64,000 nucleotides of DNA from UBA1429 sp964482225 (GTDB taxonomy: Bacteria; Chloroflexota; Anaerolineae; UBA1429), in the NCBI GenBank assembly GCA_964482225.1, contig CAYZWT010000002.1, forward strand, positions 1 through 64,000. The letters run 5' to 3'. Position 1 is the first letter of the stretch, and each line of letters starts with the position of its first letter. A program made the translations under genes and the position numbers. Of this stretch, positions 6,968 through 15,222 are shown in pieces. A model generated the notes under the pieces. It did not search any database, had not been told where the DNA came from, and was given only the letters and a program-made list of their open reading frames with translations.

Positions 6968-9624
6968 CCAAGCGCTGGGCGCGGCCCTCCGTGCAACGTG
7001 CCTGCTGCGGCAGCCACATAGCGCCCTTCCGGCCAGTAACGCTGCATCGCCTGTTGGATCTGCTCGCGCGAGACGGATTCGATCAACCCCGGATAGCGCT
7101 CCAGGTAATCTAGCCCCAGGGCGAACCGCTCGACGGCCAGCAAGAAACTGGCGATCCCCTCATTGGTCTCAAGATAGATGGGGAGCGATCCGATCAGCAG
7201 CGCGTGGGCGTCCGCCAGCTCTTCCTCTGTGACAGGCTCATCGCGCATGAGTACGATCTGCCGCAGGATGGCCGTGATGGCCTCCTCCAGCATATCGGGG
7301 GGAACCCCTGCCGACACAACCCAGGGGCGCCTGCCCGGACTGGTGTATAGATCGCTGCCGATATAGTAGACCAGTCCCATCTCCTCGCGGATCGTCTCGC
7401 CAAGGCGCCCCATCATGCCCAAGCTGCTCAGGATCACATTGGCCACCAGGGCCGGGTAATAGTCGGCGTCATCTCGGGGCATGCCCAACACGCCCAGCAT
7501 CAGATCGGCCTGCGGGCGGCCGGGGATATGGACAAAGCGACGTCGCGCCTCAGAGGGTAGTTCGCAGGGTGGGGGGGTGTGGCGCCCGTGGGCGTTGCTC
7601 TGCGGCCAACGGCCCAAAGCAGCGTCCAGCTTCTCAAGGACCTCTTGGGCGCGCACCGCGCCAACCACGCTGAGAATGGTCCCCGTGGGGCCTAGGTGCG
7701 TTGCATAGTGTTGTAGCAGCGCTGCCCGATCCAGGCGGCTCAGGGTCTCGCGGGTGCCCAACACCAGACGGCCATAGGGGTGCTGCGCGGAATAGAGGCC
7801 CTCGACAAAGGCGCGGCTGGCCCGATAGCCCGTCTCCATATCCAGCTCTGCCATGCGCGTGAGGAGCTGGCCCTGCCGGCGGGCCAGTTCGTCCTCTGGG
7901 AAAACAGGGCTCGTCAGCATCTCGGCCATTAGAGAGATCAACAGGTCGCAATCCTGGCCCAGGGCGCGGCCCCCAAAGCTGATCTCATCTCTGCCGCCGA
8001 GCAGGTTGAACGAGGCGCCTACGTTGTCCAGGGCGACGTTGAGTTCCTGAAAGGTGTGTTGCGCCGTGCCGCGCCGCAGCATGGCCGCCGTCAGCGCCGT
8101 GATCCCCTGGGTCTCGGGCTCATCCAGGTAACTGCCGGCTTCCAGTTGCCCCGCGATGGTTACGGCGGCGCTCGAAGGACGCTCTTGCACCAACACCGTG
8201 ATGCCATTGGAGAGCGTGGCGCGGGTCACCGTTGCCGGGCCGACGATCTGCGGCGCGCCCGTGTACCCTCGCAGGCCGCGACGCAGGGCCCACACGCGCA
8301 GGCCGCCCGCGTCCGCGCGGCCCGTGTCCTCGCAGTCATCGTCATCACCCCCTTCCTCGGTGGGGATGAACCACCCAACGGTGCGCTCTTCGGCCACCAG
8401 ATAGCGCTGGGCCACTCGAAGTACGTCCGCCGGCGTAACCTGGCTCAACTCGTCCAGCATGGTCTCCATGCGTTCATAGTGATCCACCATCTCTAGGCAG
8501 CCCAACGCCAGGGCCTGGCTGGTGACGCTCTCGGTGCTATAGGCGAACTGGGCCTGGGTCTGGCGGATGGCGACCTGCAACTCGTGTGGGGCCACGGGCG
8601 TCTCTTGCAGGCGCGCGATCTCTTGCAGCAGGGCTTTTTCGACGGCCTCGGGCGCAACGCCCTCGCGCACGGTGGCATCCAGCGAAAAGAAGAACGGGTC
8701 CAGGCTGGGCTGATAGTCACTGCCCACCGAAGAGGCCAGCTCGGTCTCGACCAGGGCGCGGTAGAGCCGGGCGCTGCGCGCCTGGCTGCCGCCAAAGGAG
8801 AACATCGCCTTGCCGCCCGAGAGCACCGCGTCGGCGATGGTGAGCGGCAGGAAATCGGGGTGCGCGGTGGCCGGAGCATGGTACGAGAGTTGCACGCTGG
8901 AAGCGGCGCCGGGCATGCGCAGGGTCACCCGGCGCTCGCCCCGTTGCGGCGGCTCGGGCGCGATGGGGATCTGTGGCGAGGGGCCTGGTTCCAGGCGCCC
9001 AAAACGCTCTTGCACCAGGCGCGCGCACGCCGCGATATCCAGATCGCCTGCTATCACCAACACGGCGTTGTTGGGCACATAGAACTTGTGATAGTGTTCA
9101 TACAGGTCGTCGCGGGTGATGCGCAGCAGGTCATCCTTCCAGCCGATGGTCTGGTGGTGGTAGGGGTGCTGGCGAAACGCCGCCGCCGATACCTCCTCCA
9201 TCAGCACGGAAAAAGGATCGTTCTCGTCCCCCTCGCGCTCGGCCACGATCACCGTGCGCTCTGTCTCGACCTCTTCTGGATCGAGCAGCGCCCCGCACAT
9301 GCGGTCGGCCTCGAAATCCAGGGCCAGATGGGCGCGGTCGCTGGCCAGGGTGCAATAGTAGGTGGTAAAATCCTGGCTGGTCATGGCGTTGACATAGCCG
9401 CCGTGCCGGCTCACCAGCCGCATGATGCTGCCTTTGGGGTAGCGCGCGGTCCCTTTGAAGAGCATGTGCTCGACCCAATGCGAAAGGCCGGTCAGCCCGG
9501 CGATCTCGTTACGGCTGCCGACGCGATACCAGACCCAGGTGCTCACCACGGGCGCCGAATGGCTCTCGCGCAGGATCACCTTGAGGCCGTTGTCGAGAAC
9601 AAAGAGCTCTGTATGAGGCGGCAC
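6964..9624 (-). CDS. M16 family zinc metallopeptidase, two-lobe fusion
   Basis: An 886-residue protein of the insulinase/pitrilysin family made of two tandem M16 halves. The N-terminal half carries the inverted zinc motif HWVEH (HxxEH) followed by a FKGT turn. About 70 residues later ERTVIVAERE supplies the third ligand glutamate. The second half (from about residue 460) keeps the fold signature NGITVLVQERP, but TALTAAMLRRGT stands where the metal site would be, so it is the usual inactive lobe. No signal peptide is visible. It starts with GTG behind AGGGGA. It probably degrades peptides; the substrate is unknown. Confidence 0.9.
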   Translation of the reverse strand: MPPHTELFVLDNGLKVILRESHSAPVVSTWVWYRVGSRNEIAGLTGLSHWVEHMLFKGTARYPKGSIMRLVSRHGGYVNAMTSQDFTTYYCTLASDRAHLALDFEADRMCGALLDPEEVETERTVIVAEREGDENDPFSVLMEEVSAAAFRQHPYHHQTIGWKDDLLRITRDDLYEHYHKFYVPNNAVLVIAGDLDIAACARLVQERFGRLEPGPSPQIPIAPEPPQRGERRVTLRMPGAASSVQLSYHAPATAHPDFLPLTIADAVLSGGKAMFSFGGSQARSARLYRALVETELASSVGSDYQPSLDPFFFSLDATVREGVAPEAVEKALLQEIARLQETPVAPHELQVAIRQTQAQFAYSTESVTSQALALGCLEMVDHYERMETMLDELSQVTPADVLRVAQRYLVAEERTVGWFIPTEEGGDDDDCEDTGRADAGGLRVWALRRGLRGYTGAPQIVGPATVTRATLSNGITVLVQERPSSAAVTIAGQLEAGSYLDEPETQGITALTAAMLRRGTAQHTFQELNVALDNVGASFNLLGGRDEISFGGRALGQDCDLLISLMAEMLTSPVFPEDELARRQGQLLTRMAELDMETGYRASRAFVEGLYSAQHPYGRLVLGTRETLSRLDRAALLQHYATHLGPTGTILSVVGAVRAQEVLEKLDAALGRWPQSNAHGRHTPPPCELPSEARRRFVHIPGRPQADLMLGVLGMPRDDADYYPALVANVILSSLGMMGRLGETIREEMGLVYYIGSDLYTSPGRRPWVVSAGVPPDMLEEAITAILRQIVLMRDEPVTEEELADAHALLIGSLPIYLETNEGIASFLLAVERFALGLDYLERYPGLIESVSREQIQQAMQRYWPEGRYVAAAAGTLHGGPRPALG

Positions 9625-9667
9625 GCTTTTCCCCTTGCTTGGTTCCGCGATACGGTGCGATGCGGGC

Positions 9668-9676
9668 AGTATAGCA
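9668..9676 (-). promoter_or_regulatory. Extended -10 promoter for the M16 peptidase
   Basis: On the minus strand TGC-TATACT is an extended -10 element without a clear -35. Predicted start is near 9661, about 37 bases before the GTG. Confidence 0.45.
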
Positions 9677-9742
9677 TGGTCTCACAGCCTGTGCTATCGG
9701 GGGCTGCCATTCGGCAAGAGGGCGTAAATCCCGCTTTGGCGC

Positions 9743-9771
9743 TTGACGTGCGGCGCTCCTTTGGCTAGGAT
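9743..9771 (+). promoter_or_regulatory. Promoter for the enolase-superfamily gene
   Basis: TTGACG (9743-9748), 17-bp spacer, TAGGAT (9766-9771). It lies 33 bases before the start codon. Confidence 0.7.
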
Positions 9772-9804
9772 GGCGCCTAACCTGGCTGGGAGGATGGAGG
9801 GCAG

Positions 9805-10938
9805 ATGAAGATCAGCGAGATTCGTACGGCCGAGGTGCGCGGCCACGGTTACTCTTGTTTTGTGCGCATCACCACCGACGCGGGCCTGGTGGGAACGGGC
9901 GAGTGCATTCACGGCGGGCCGGGCATCCAGCGCATCATCGCCGAGCTGGGCAATCTGATCCTGGGCGAGGACCCGATGAACGTGGATCGCCTGTACGAGC
10001 GGATGCGTCGCGCCCATGTGTTCAACGGCGCCCTGGCGGGCAACCTGGTGACGGCGCTCACGGGCATCGAGATCGCTCTGTGGGATCTGGTGGGCCGCGC
10101 GGTGGGGCTGCCGGTCTATGCGCTGCTGGGCGGCTCGTTCCGCGATAGGGTGCGCCTGTACGCCGATTGCCACGCCGGCGGCGACGACTCGCCCGCCGCC
10201 AATGCCGAAAAGGCCGCCGAAGTGGTCGCGATGGGGTTCGATGCCATCAAGTTCGACCTGGACGACATGCGCAGCCCCGACAAAAAGGACGCCTACAACC
10301 ATACGGTGAGCCGCCGCGAGCTGGACCGCATGGTGGCCAAGGTCGCTGCCGTGCGCGAGGCTGTGGGCCCGTACGTGGATGTGGCCATGGATCTGCACGG
10401 GCGCTACGACACGCCCTCGGGCATTCGCATCGCTCAGGCATTGGAGCCGTTCGACCTCATGTGGCTGGAGGAGCCCGTGCCCCCCGAGAACATTGACGCC
10501 ATGCGCGAGGTCAAGGCCGCGACGCGGACGCCGATCTGCGCCGGCGAGAACCTCTACTTGCGCTGGGGGTTCCGCGACCTGCTGGAAAAGCAGGCGGTGG
10601 ATATCATCATGCCCGACCTGCCCAAGTGCTGTGGCCTCTCGGAGGGAAAAAAGATCGCCAACATGGCCGAGGTCTACTATATTCCCTTTGCGCCCCACAA
10701 TGTCTGCGGGCCGCTGGGAACCGTTGCCTCGGCCCATTGCTGCGCCGCCGTGCCCAACTTTTACGTGCTAGAGTGGCACTGGCTGGAACGGCCACACTGG
10801 CACGAGCTGGTACTGTCCGACCCGCCCTTGATCCAGAATGGGGCCATCACACTGACGGACCGCCCTGGTCTGGGAGTGGACCTCAACATGGAGGCGGCGG
10901 AAAAGTATCTCAGGCCGGGCACCCGACTGTTTGCATAG
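9805..10938 (+). CDS. Mandelate racemase/muconate lactonizing enzyme family protein (probable sugar-acid dehydratase)
   Basis: A 377-residue enolase-superfamily enzyme that abstracts an alpha proton from a carboxylate bound to Mg2+. The capping domain (about 1-120) ends in ALTGIEIALWDLVGR, which is diagnostic. Metal ligands are the Asp of AMDLHGRYD, the Glu of LWLEEP and the Glu of CAGEN. A late His in APHNVCG fits the D-galactonate/mandelate subgroup, and several family members dehydrate aldonic acids. Substrate cannot be read from sequence. The start is supported by GGAGG. A GNAT gene follows 9 bases after the stop and is probably co-transcribed. Confidence 0.85.
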   Translation: MKISEIRTAEVRGHGYSCFVRITTDAGLVGTGECIHGGPGIQRIIAELGNLILGEDPMNVDRLYERMRRAHVFNGALAGNLVTALTGIEIALWDLVGRAVGLPVYALLGGSFRDRVRLYADCHAGGDDSPAANAEKAAEVVAMGFDAIKFDLDDMRSPDKKDAYNHTVSRRELDRMVAKVAAVREAVGPYVDVAMDLHGRYDTPSGIRIAQALEPFDLMWLEEPVPPENIDAMREVKAATRTPICAGENLYLRWGFRDLLEKQAVDIIMPDLPKCCGLSEGKKIANMAEVYYIPFAPHNVCGPLGTVASAHCCAAVPNFYVLEWHWLERPHWHELVLSDPPLIQNGAITLTDRPGLGVDLNMEAAEKYLRPGTRLFA

Positions 10939-10947
10939 AGGTTGTTG

Positions 10948-11424
10948 ATGGAGCGTCGTCGCATTGATCTGGATACGGACTATGCAGCGCTGGCGGTCAT
11001 GCAAGAGCGGAGCTGGGAGATCAACTTTCCCGGCGAGCTGTTCCTGGAGCCCGCCTTTCGCGATGCGCTGCGCATGGGCGCGCGCTGGGATGACATGTTC
11101 GCCTATGTAGATGAGGGACGCTTGGTCGGCTGGCTGTGGCTGGAATGGCGGCCCAGCCGCCATCGCGCCCACATCCGGCACATTCAAGTGGCAGAGGAAT
11201 ACTGGGGGCAGGGGTATGGCAAGCGCATCATCGCCGACGCCATCGCGCTGGCTCGCGAGCACGGACGAACTATGATAACGCTGAACGTTACCAAGAGCAA
11301 CGAGCGCGCCATGCGCCTGTATGCAGGGTTCGGCTTTCGGCTCTCACGCGAGATGGGGCCACGCCAGGAGATGCGGCTGGACCTGGCGGACGGTATGGCC
11401 GTGCCAGGATGCGCTGTAGGCTAG
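10948..11424 (+). CDS. GNAT family N-acetyltransferase
   Basis: A 158-residue acetyl-CoA-dependent acetyltransferase. The acetyl-CoA loop is in VAEEYWGQGYGKRIIADAI (Q/R-x-x-G-x-G/A), and the motif B region is LNVTKSNERAMRLYAGFGF. The ATG at 10948 follows AGAGG; a TTG two codons earlier is a weaker choice. The acceptor is unknown. It lies directly behind the enolase-superfamily gene, probably one transcript. Its TAG shares the CTAG at 11421-11424 with the convergent S4 gene. Confidence 0.85.
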   Translation: MERRRIDLDTDYAALAVMQERSWEINFPGELFLEPAFRDALRMGARWDDMFAYVDEGRLVGWLWLEWRPSRHRAHIRHIQVAEEYWGQGYGKRIIADAIALAREHGRTMITLNVTKSNERAMRLYAGFGFRLSREMGPRQEMRLDLADGMAVPGCAVG

Positions 11425-11630
11425 TCGGCGGCGTCCAATTCGACGAGGGCCTCATAGTCGCCCAGGGCCACCACGTCGCCCGCGTGTAGTTTTTTGCTGC
11501 GGCGCGTCTCCACCTGGCCGTTTAGCAGCACCTGGCCGCCCTGGATCAGGTGCTTGGCTTCGCCTCCAGATTTGACCAGGCCGGTGAGCTTGAGAAACTG
11601 ATCGAGGCGAATGGTCGGGGTTTCGTCCAT
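11421..11630 (-). CDS. S4-domain RNA-binding protein (YaaA/RlbA-like)
   Basis: A 69-residue protein that is almost entirely one S4 fold: IRLDQFLKLTGLVKSGGEAK, then QVLLNGQVETRRSKKL, then GDVV. Small stand-alone S4 proteins of this type bind structured RNA, often linked to ribosome work. The start at 11630 has AAGGAG 4 bases upstream, and the longer frame to 11678 runs through a strong hairpin. It could be read through from pckG upstream, although that hairpin lies between them. Confidence 0.8.
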   Translation of the reverse strand: MDETPTIRLDQFLKLTGLVKSGGEAKHLIQGGQVLLNGQVETRRSKKLHAGDVVALGDYEALVELDAAD

Positions 11631-11652
11631 ATGACTCCTTGCGAAAGGAACC

Positions 11653-11685
11653 CAGCCGATTGGCGCCTCAGGCGCCAATCGGCTG
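11653..11685 (-). terminator. Perfect 15-bp hairpin between pckG and the S4 gene
   Basis: Arms 11653-11667 and 11671-11685 are perfectly complementary with a 3-base loop. There is no U-run on the minus strand, so it may attenuate readthrough or stabilise the pckG 3' end rather than stop transcription outright. Confidence 0.6.
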
Positions 11686-11724
11686 GTCGGTCTGCGTAAC
11701 CTGGATCGGGCGGGCGCCGGGCGC

Positions 11725-13515
11725 CTAGCCCAGACGCTTCTTGAGCTCGTTCAGCCCGTGGGTAATGCCAGCGGGCAGCCGGTCGCCAAAGCGCGCCATG
11801 TACTCGACGATGCCTGGCATCTCGGCCTTCCAGCCCTCGGCATCCACGCGCAGCAGCTCGTGCAGCGCCTCGGGCGAGATATCGAGGCCCGTGAGGTCCA
11901 GGTCGCTCTCCTGGGGCAGCAGGCCGATGGGCGTCTCTACGGCGCCAATCGCGTTATCGAAGCGCTCGCACATCCACTTGAGGGCGCGGACGTTGTCGCC
12001 AAAGCCGGGCCAGAGCCAGTGCCCCTCGGCATCCTTGCGGAACCAGTTGACATAAAAGATGCGCGGGGCCTTGTCGCCCAGGCGCTCGCCCATCTCCAGC
12101 CAATGCTGGAAATAGTCGCCCATGTTGTAGCCGCAGAAGGGGGTCATGGCAAAGGGGTCGCGACGCACATTGCCCACCGCGCCGATATTGGCTGCCGTGG
12201 TCTCGGAGCTGGCCGTGGCGCCCAGCAGCACGCCATGCTCCCAATCATAGGCCTCGATCAAGAGAGGCACCAGAGCCGTGCGGCGCCCGCCAAAGACAAA
12301 GATGTCAATGGGCACACCGGCGGGATTCTCCCAATCGGGAGCGATCACCGGGCACTGGGCCGCGGGCACGGTAAAGCGCGCGTTGGGGTGGGCGGCCGGC
12401 GTGCTGACTGCGGGTGTCCAGTCCTGGCCCTTCCAGTCGATCAGGTGCGCCGGCGGCGGGTTGCTGTCAATCCCTTCCCACCAAACGTCGCCATCATCGG
12501 TCAGAGCGCAGTTGGTAAAGATGGTGTTCTCCAGGATGGTATCCATCGCCGAGGGGTTCGAGTCGTAAGATGTACCCGGTGCGACACCGAAAAAGCCCGA
12601 CTCGGGGTTGATGGCGTACAGGCGGCCATCGGGGCCGACCTTCATCCAGGAGATGTCATCGCCGATGCACTCGGCCTCCCACCCAGGGATGGTGGGGCGC
12701 AACATGGCCAGGTTGGTCTTGCCGCAGGCCGAGGGGAATGCGGCAGCGATGTGGTACTGCTTGCCTTCGGGGCTCTTGAGCCGCAGGATGAGCATGTGCT
12801 CGGCCATCCAGCCCTCGCGCCTGGCCTGGGCCGAGGCGATGCGCAGCGCAAAGCACTTTTTGCCCAGCAAGGCGTTGCCGCCATAGCCCGAGCCATAGGA
12901 CCAGATCAGGTTCTCTTCGGGAAAGTGGGCGATGTACTTGCTCTCGATGGGGGCGCACGGCCACAGGGCATCCTCTTCGCCCTCGGCCAGGGGGGCGCCC
13001 ACCGAGTGCAGGCAGGGCGTGAACTCGCCATCGCTGCCCAGGGTTTCGATGACCTTGGTGCCAACGCGGGTCATAATGTGCATGTTGCATACAACGTAGG
13101 GGCTATCGGTGATCTCGATGCCGATCTTGGAGATCGGGGAGCCGATGGGGCCCATGGAGAAGGGGATCACGTACATGGTGCGGCCCTTCATGCAACCGGT
13201 GTAGAGCTCGACCATCTTGGGCTTGAGTTCGTCCGGCGAGATCCAGTTGTTGGTGGGGCCGGCGTCTTGCTGGCGGGTAGTGCTGATATAGGTGCGGTCC
13301 TCGACGCGCGCTACATCGCTGGGATCCGAGCGAAAGAGAAAGCTATTGGGACGCTTGGCCAGGGGCGTGGCGGCGCCAGAAGCCACCATCTGGCCCATAT
13401 ACCTGTCGTACTCTTCTTTCGAACCATCGCACCAGTAGATGTGGTCCGGCTGGCACATTTCGGCCACCTCGCGGACCCACTGGTTCAGACGCTCGTGCTT
13501 TACCACATAAGACAT
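11725..13515 (-). CDS. pckG: Phosphoenolpyruvate carboxykinase (GTP)
   Basis: Converts oxaloacetate and GTP to phosphoenolpyruvate, the first committed step of gluconeogenesis. It has 596 residues, the usual length of the GTP-dependent class and longer than the ATP class. The P-loop with the family-specific cysteine, FPSACGKTN, contains K266. GYGGNALLGKKC carries the metal-site lysine, and PFCGYNMGDYFQHW is the conserved C-terminal block. The start at 13515 has AGGAGG upstream; the longer frame adds 16 residues that precede this ribosome site. Two dyads lie upstream and may be operators. It is followed by a strong hairpin and the S4 gene. Confidence 0.96.
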   Translation of the reverse strand: MSYVVKHERLNQWVREVAEMCQPDHIYWCDGSKEEYDRYMGQMVASGAATPLAKRPNSFLFRSDPSDVARVEDRTYISTTRQQDAGPTNNWISPDELKPKMVELYTGCMKGRTMYVIPFSMGPIGSPISKIGIEITDSPYVVCNMHIMTRVGTKVIETLGSDGEFTPCLHSVGAPLAEGEEDALWPCAPIESKYIAHFPEENLIWSYGSGYGGNALLGKKCFALRIASAQARREGWMAEHMLILRLKSPEGKQYHIAAAFPSACGKTNLAMLRPTIPGWEAECIGDDISWMKVGPDGRLYAINPESGFFGVAPGTSYDSNPSAMDTILENTIFTNCALTDDGDVWWEGIDSNPPPAHLIDWKGQDWTPAVSTPAAHPNARFTVPAAQCPVIAPDWENPAGVPIDIFVFGGRRTALVPLLIEAYDWEHGVLLGATASSETTAANIGAVGNVRRDPFAMTPFCGYNMGDYFQHWLEMGERLGDKAPRIFYVNWFRKDAEGHWLWPGFGDNVRALKWMCERFDNAIGAVETPIGLLPQESDLDLTGLDISPEALHELLRVDAEGWKAEMPGIVEYMARFGDRLPAGITHGLNELKKRLG

Positions 13516-13608
13516 CGCTACTTCCTCCTGCTGGAAAACCGGCCGAACCCAACACCAAGACACTCACGCACAAAGAACCGGCGCACTTACCGCCACGTCG
13601 TTGCGCCA

Positions 13609-13664
13609 AGAACACCGGTGTTCTGCAAAACACGGGCCAAGCTACATCATCGTAGCCGCCCGTG
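13609..13664 (-). promoter_or_regulatory. Paired dyads upstream of pckG
   Basis: AGAACACCGGTGTTCT at 13609-13624 is a perfect 16-bp palindrome. Next to it a nested dyad pairs 13631-13637 with 13658-13664 (CACGGGC/GCCCGTG) and 13641-13645 with 13652-13656 (GCTAC/GTAGC). A minus-strand TTGACG at 13681-13676 precedes them, but the best -10 candidate (TACGAT) is 21 bp away. A repressor or activator site is plausible. Confidence 0.45.
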
Positions 13665-13922
13665 AGCTTGCCTGTCGTCAAGGCTTGCCATCTCTAGTCC
13701 GATATGTGCACTAAACCTGCACGCCACGGGGTAACGCCAAACTCCACGCCTTTACCTGAGTTGGGATGATACACCAAATCACGCGGGGGTCAAAACGGCC
13801 CGCGAAGGTTTGACCTGGCGCGAGCATGATCCGTGGTCCTCCGGGGATCAGGGGCGCCCCTGCCCGCGACCAAGCCCGCGCGTGGCGTGACCTGGGTGTC
13901 CTGCGCAAGCCCAAAACCGCCC

Positions 13923-13951
13923 TTGCGCAGACTCGTGGCCCGGGCTATTAT
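13923..13951 (+). promoter_or_regulatory. Promoter for the zinc-ribbon membrane protein
   Basis: TTGCGC (13923-13928), 17-bp spacer, TATTAT (13946-13951). The start codon lies about 100 bases downstream. Confidence 0.6.
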
Positions 13952-14056
13952 GTACAGGAGAGAGCCGTCCGTGTATCTGACCATAGAAGAGGTAGGGGCG
14001 ATGTAGGCCCTTTGGAGAGCATCAGCCTGGCACGCTTGTTCGCGTAAGGAGGCAAG

Positions 14057-14944
14057 ATGTCCCAGCGGCAGCGCAAGTGGCCCGTTTCGCGGATTCTACT
14101 GTTGGCCTGCGGCCTGGTGGCGCTGGGCCTCACACTGCATGGTTTCTATCCCTCTCTACGCCTTTATGCACGCGTGCCGGGCGTGACCTTGCGGCGCCTG
14201 GCGCTGGATCTCTGGATGCTGGCCACCTATTGGGTCCGATTCGCTCTCTGGGCCGTCGGATCTGGCGGGCGACCTTTCTTCCCGCACCCCGCCAACCCAC
14301 TGGTAATGTGGCAGAGCGCAGCCTTGCGCCCCTGGCATCTGGGGGCGCAGATGGGCGCAGTGGGCTTGGCGGCGATGTACGCGGGGTCGCTGAGGCGGTC
14401 GGGGTGGCTATGGGCAGGGTTGAGCCTCCTGTTTCCTGGCGTCGCTCCCCTCGTCCTGTGTCTGCTGGGTCCCAAGCTGCTGAGCGGGGTGGGGGAAACC
14501 CATCAGTGCGCCCAGTGCGGGCTGGAGCATGTCGGGGGAAAGCAGTACACGTTCCACTATGGCAGGCGCGCTTCTGCCAGCGGCGACTATGCCATTCCGC
14601 TCCTGGGCTCTCGCACCACGTATCGGATTATGGGGTCCGACGGCGCCTGGCTCTGTCGTTCCTGCGTGGCGGGGCAGTTCGCAGGCTCGTACCTGGCCAT
14701 CGTCGCGTTCGTCTCGGCTCTTTACTTTGAGGAGGGTTGGTCCGCTGGCCTGGTGGGCCTTGCTTCGGGGCTGTTCCTGGCGAGCTTTTTCGTCTACCTT
14801 TTTCGCATCTTTTTCGGGTTGGGCGGCATTGGGGTTCTTGGCGAGCGGCTGGCGATCAAGGTGCGACGGGCCCGGCTGGAGGCCCTTGGCGCGGATAGCT
14901 TTTTTGATCGAGCGCAGCACGAGCGCCTGGAAAAGTCGCGGTAA
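14057..14944 (+). CDS. Membrane protein with internal Cys-pair (zinc-ribbon-like) module
   Basis: A 295-residue protein I cannot assign to a family. It has hydrophobic segments near residues 10-30, 50-70, 95-110 and 115-140. A polar insert of about 60 residues opens with CAQC and closes with CRSC, spaced like a zinc ribbon. Two more hydrophobic segments (about 210-255) and a basic tail follow. The insert would project from the membrane, and a metal-stabilised domain is likely. AAGGAGG six bases before the ATG fixes the start. It is transcribed alone, upstream of the EF-G promoter. Confidence 0.6.
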   Translation: MSQRQRKWPVSRILLLACGLVALGLTLHGFYPSLRLYARVPGVTLRRLALDLWMLATYWVRFALWAVGSGGRPFFPHPANPLVMWQSAALRPWHLGAQMGAVGLAAMYAGSLRRSGWLWAGLSLLFPGVAPLVLCLLGPKLLSGVGETHQCAQCGLEHVGGKQYTFHYGRRASASGDYAIPLLGSRTTYRIMGSDGAWLCRSCVAGQFAGSYLAIVAFVSALYFEEGWSAGLVGLASGLFLASFFVYLFRIFFGLGGIGVLGERLAIKVRRARLEALGADSFFDRAQHERLEKSR

Positions 14945-14974
14945 CGCGTACGCGCATCAGCGCGCAACCGCTAT

Positions 14975-15003
14975 TTGACTCGCTGCGCAATCCCTCGTAT
15001 ACT
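14975..15003 (+). promoter_or_regulatory. Strong promoter for fusA
   Basis: TTGACT (14975-14980), 17-bp spacer, TATACT (14998-15003). This is among the best consensus matches in the window, fitting a highly expressed translation factor. Confidence 0.8.
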
Positions 15004-15009
15004 TTTCCT

Positions 15010-15222
15010 TCGTGTGTGCACGCACGCGTGCACGTTTGCCTGGTAGCTTACTGGGTGAATCATAGGGCTCCCTTCTGTTGGACGGGAGCGTGGGCGAAGG
15101 GTGGCAGCATCTCGACAGCCCGCCTTGATGGCGATGGATGCCAGGATGTGGCCGCCTTTTCTTGTGCGCCGGCGTTGGCAAGCCCACGGCCAAGTGGTTC
15201 GCCGTTCTCATGGGAGTGAACG
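15010..15222 (+). promoter_or_regulatory. Long untranslated leader of fusA
   Basis: About 210 bases lie between the predicted start and the fusA ATG. A hairpin pairs GCTCCC (15067-15072) with GGGAGC (15084-15089), and other GC-rich pairings are possible further on. I do not recognise a riboswitch or ribosomal-protein site. The ribosome site is GGGAGTG just before the ATG. Confidence 0.4.

Larger units (their letters stand above)
13516..14056. other. Intergenic region between divergent pckG and a membrane-protein gene
   Basis: About 540 bases. The pckG side holds two dyads (13609-13664). The other side holds the promoter at 13923-13951. The open frames in between are short, lack ribosome sites and are not convincing genes. 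I see nothing else in 13690-13920. Confidence 0.6.

Noticed and set aside
13609..13624. LexA/SOS box
   Set aside because: AGAACACCGGTGTTCT has GAAC and GTTC halves but six bases between them instead of the four in the Bacillus-type box, and the gene is pckG.
11758..13665. 635-codon open frame opposite pckG
   Set aside because: Antisense to a clear PEPCK. GC-rich codon bias keeps this frame open; no domain, no ribosome site.
14981..15060. Alternating GTGTGCACGCACGCGTGCAC tract as a Z-DNA or repeat element
   Set aside because: Short and imperfect, inside the fusA leader; no copies seen elsewhere.
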